From positions 1-7,121 of the forward strand of contig CALGCW010000001.1 in the NCBI GenBank assembly GCA_937884385.1: a stretch of 7,121 nucleotides of DNA, written 5' to 3'. Each line of letters starts with the position of its first letter. The first letter of the stretch is position 1. The DNA comes from an uncultured Clostridia bacterium. Lineage in GTDB: Bacteria > Bacillota > Clostridia > Oscillospirales > CAG-272. The position numbers were made by a program, and so were the translations under genes. The notes beneath the pieces were generated by a model. It was not told where the DNA came from and made no database searches. It worked only from the letters and a program-made list of their open reading frames with translations. This document shows positions 5,834-7,121 of this stretch, piece by piece.

Positions 5834-7121
5834 AATCGCTCGAAACAAGCTTCGTGTAGAAGCCGCCGAGAGCGTAAAGTTCATCGTGTGTACCACGCTC
5901 TACAACGTTGCCGTGATCCATTACGATGATCTCGTCACAATCACGAATAGTAGAGAGTCGGTGAGCAACCACGATACAGGTAATTCCTCTGTCCTTGATA
6001 GATTTGACGACCTCATACTCAGTCTTGGCGTCAAGTGCCGAGGTTGCCTCGTCAAGAATAATGATCGTGGGATCCTGAGCCAACACTCGGGCAATTTCCA
6101 TTCTCTGACGCTGACCGCCCGAGAAATCTTTACCACCCTCGGTGATCCTGTAATTATAACCGCCGTCACGCTGCATAATGTCCTCGTGGAGCTGTGCGTC
6201 ACGGGCTGCCATAATCATTTCAAAGTCCTCAATGGAGGAGTCCCACATCTTGATATTGTTGGCAATAGTATCTTCAAACAAAATAATATCCTGGTCAACG
6301 ACTGCAAGAGAACCCGTAAACACGCTTCTGTCAATTTGGGTTATAGGCTTCCCGTCAAACAAAATCTCTCCGCTCCAGGGCTGATAAAGTCCCGAAATGA
6401 GCTTTGAAATGGTTGACTTTCCGCAACCCGACGTGCCGACAAAAGCAACACGGCTACCCGGCTTCAAGGTGAGGTTGAAATCGCGGATCAGAGGCTCTGC
6501 AAGACGGGAGTAGCCAAATGTTACGTTACGAAGCTCTACGTTACCCGAAAGCTTGTCGTACTCTGCATTCTCGTCAAGCTCCGTATCGTTCAAGCAGGTC
6601 ACGTCGGTAGGATACTGCATAACGTCCTCGATACGTTCCATTTCCGCTCTCATTTCCTGCAAGGTCTGACCTGCCGAAATCAGTGTTTGAGCGGGTGAAA
6701 GGAAGGAACCAAGGAAGCCTTGGAACGCCATTACCATACCGATTGTAAACTGTCCCTCGATCGTCAAATACACGCCGACAATCAATACTGCCGTGTTCGT
6801 AAGAGAGGATACTAACTGGGGTATCAGACCGAGATACTGATTGAGCTTTGCAAACTTGACCTTTTGGGTATTCACGCTTGCCTGATAGCCAGCCCATTTT
6901 TCAAAGAAGCCGTTTTCAGCGCCGCTTGCCTTGATCGTCTCGATCATTTCAATTCCTGCAACGGTAGCACCCGCAAGTTTTCCTGCGTCACGCATAGAAA
7001 CACGGGTAATATTGACTCTCTTCTTTGAAATAAAGCGAGAAACGAACATATTGATAAAGATAGAAGCTACTCCGATCAACGTCAAAAGCACGCTGTATCG
7101 AATCATAACCACCAAATAAAA
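5832..7121 (-). CDS. NHLM/NHLP-type bacteriocin export ABC transporter, peptidase/permease/ATPase subunit (ABC1), 5' truncated by window edge
   Basis: The frame is open to the right edge, so only the last 429 residues are seen; the family is about 700 aa with an N-terminal C39 peptidase that would lie outside. The first codons are Phe-Tyr-Leu; the in-frame TTG at 7115-7113 is an internal Leu, not the start. Visible parts are the later membrane helices and a coupling region (AGYQASVNTQKVKFAKLN), then the ATPase: Walker A GTSGCGKST (6411-6437), signature FSGGQ (6111-6125), Walker B IIILDE (6048-6065), SALD and AHRLS. The Phe-starting signature after KD and the IKASGAENGFF stretch are what I expect of NHLM ABC1. 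By family knowledge the protein cleaves a double-glycine-type leader and exports the core peptide with ABC2. The TAA stop overlaps an AAGGAGGT ribosome binding site. The peptidase is assumed from the family, not seen. Confidence 0.9.
   Translation of the reverse strand, partial: FYLVVMIRYSVLLTLIGVASIFINMFVSRFISKKRVNITRVSMRDAGKLAGATVAGIEMIETIKASGAENGFFEKWAGYQASVNTQKVKFAKLNQYLGLIPQLVSSLTNTAVLIVGVYLTIEGQFTIGMVMAFQGFLGSFLSPAQTLISAGQTLQEMRAEMERIEDVMQYPTDVTCLNDTELDENAEYDKLSGNVELRNVTFGYSRLAEPLIRDFNLTLKPGSRVAFVGTSGCGKSTISKLISGLYQPWSGEILFDGKPITQIDRSVFTGSLAVVDQDIILFEDTIANNIKMWDSSIEDFEMIMAARDAQLHEDIMQRDGGYNYRITEGGKDFSGGQRQRMEIARVLAQDPTIIILDEATSALDAKTEYEVVKSIKDRGITCIVVAHRLSTIRDCDEIIVMDHGNVVERGTHDELYALGGFYTKLVSSD

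Noticed and set aside
5748..6407. Plus-strand open frame (219 codons) opposite ABC1
   Set aside because: It is antisense to the clear ATPase domain of ABC1 and its translation shows no recognisable domain.
7113..7115. TTG as the start of ABC1
   Set aside because: The frame stays open to the window edge and the protein is cut in the middle of its membrane domain, so this is an internal Leu codon.
1..7121. RiPP precursor gene, CRISPR array, transposase or integrase in the window
   Set aside because: No short frame has a double-glycine or nitrile-hydratase-type leader, no regularly spaced repeats occur, and no recombinase motifs are visible in any frame.

Overview
The window is one co-directional gene block on the minus strand, so transcription runs from right to left. 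It looks like part of a ribosomal-peptide (RiPP) export and transport locus from a Gram-positive anaerobe of the Clostridia (Ruminococcaceae/Oscillospiraceae or Lachnospiraceae type). I infer this from the strong AGGAGG-type ribosome binding sites, the moderate base composition, the lipoprotein-type signal peptide and the protein families. No tRNA, rRNA, CRISPR array, transposase or integrase is visible.

In transcription order: (1) 7121-5832, the C-terminal part of an NHLM/NHLP-type bacteriocin exporter ABC1 protein (membrane plus ATPase part; its N-terminal C39 peptidase would lie outside the window). (2) A 104-bp gap holding a possible 33-codon ORF with a near-perfect Shine-Dalgarno and an 8-bp inverted repeat around its start. 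(3) 5727-3544, the partner exporter NHLM ABC2 (727 aa). (4) A 91-bp gap with a 9-bp inverted repeat. (5) 3452-1227, a 741-aa fusion of extracytoplasmic amino-acid-binding modules with a HisM/GlnP-type permease. (6) 1230-136, a GlnQ-like amino-acid transporter ATPase carrying an extra C-terminal domain that resembles a degenerate RsbW-type HATPase. (7) 1-135, a short stretch holding a ghost of the last 15 codons of an ABC2 gene, and a ribosome binding site at the left edge that points to another gene beyond it.

The first pair should form a peptidase-containing exporter that cleaves and exports a leader-bearing peptide. The second pair supplies all parts of a polar amino-acid (or related solute) uptake transporter in two polypeptides, joined by an ATGA overlap. 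No precursor peptide or modification enzyme is seen here.

The most unusual points are: the substrate-binding modules are out of phase (lobe 2, complete domain, lobe 1, then permease), so the two orphan lobes could form one extra binding site; the ATPase is fused to a GHKL-like domain that has lost key nucleotide-binding residues; and the two-gene transporter cassette is bracketed by about 85-bp imperfect direct repeats derived from the 3' end of ABC2. The last point suggests that the cassette was inserted, or that a second ABC2 gene was deleted.
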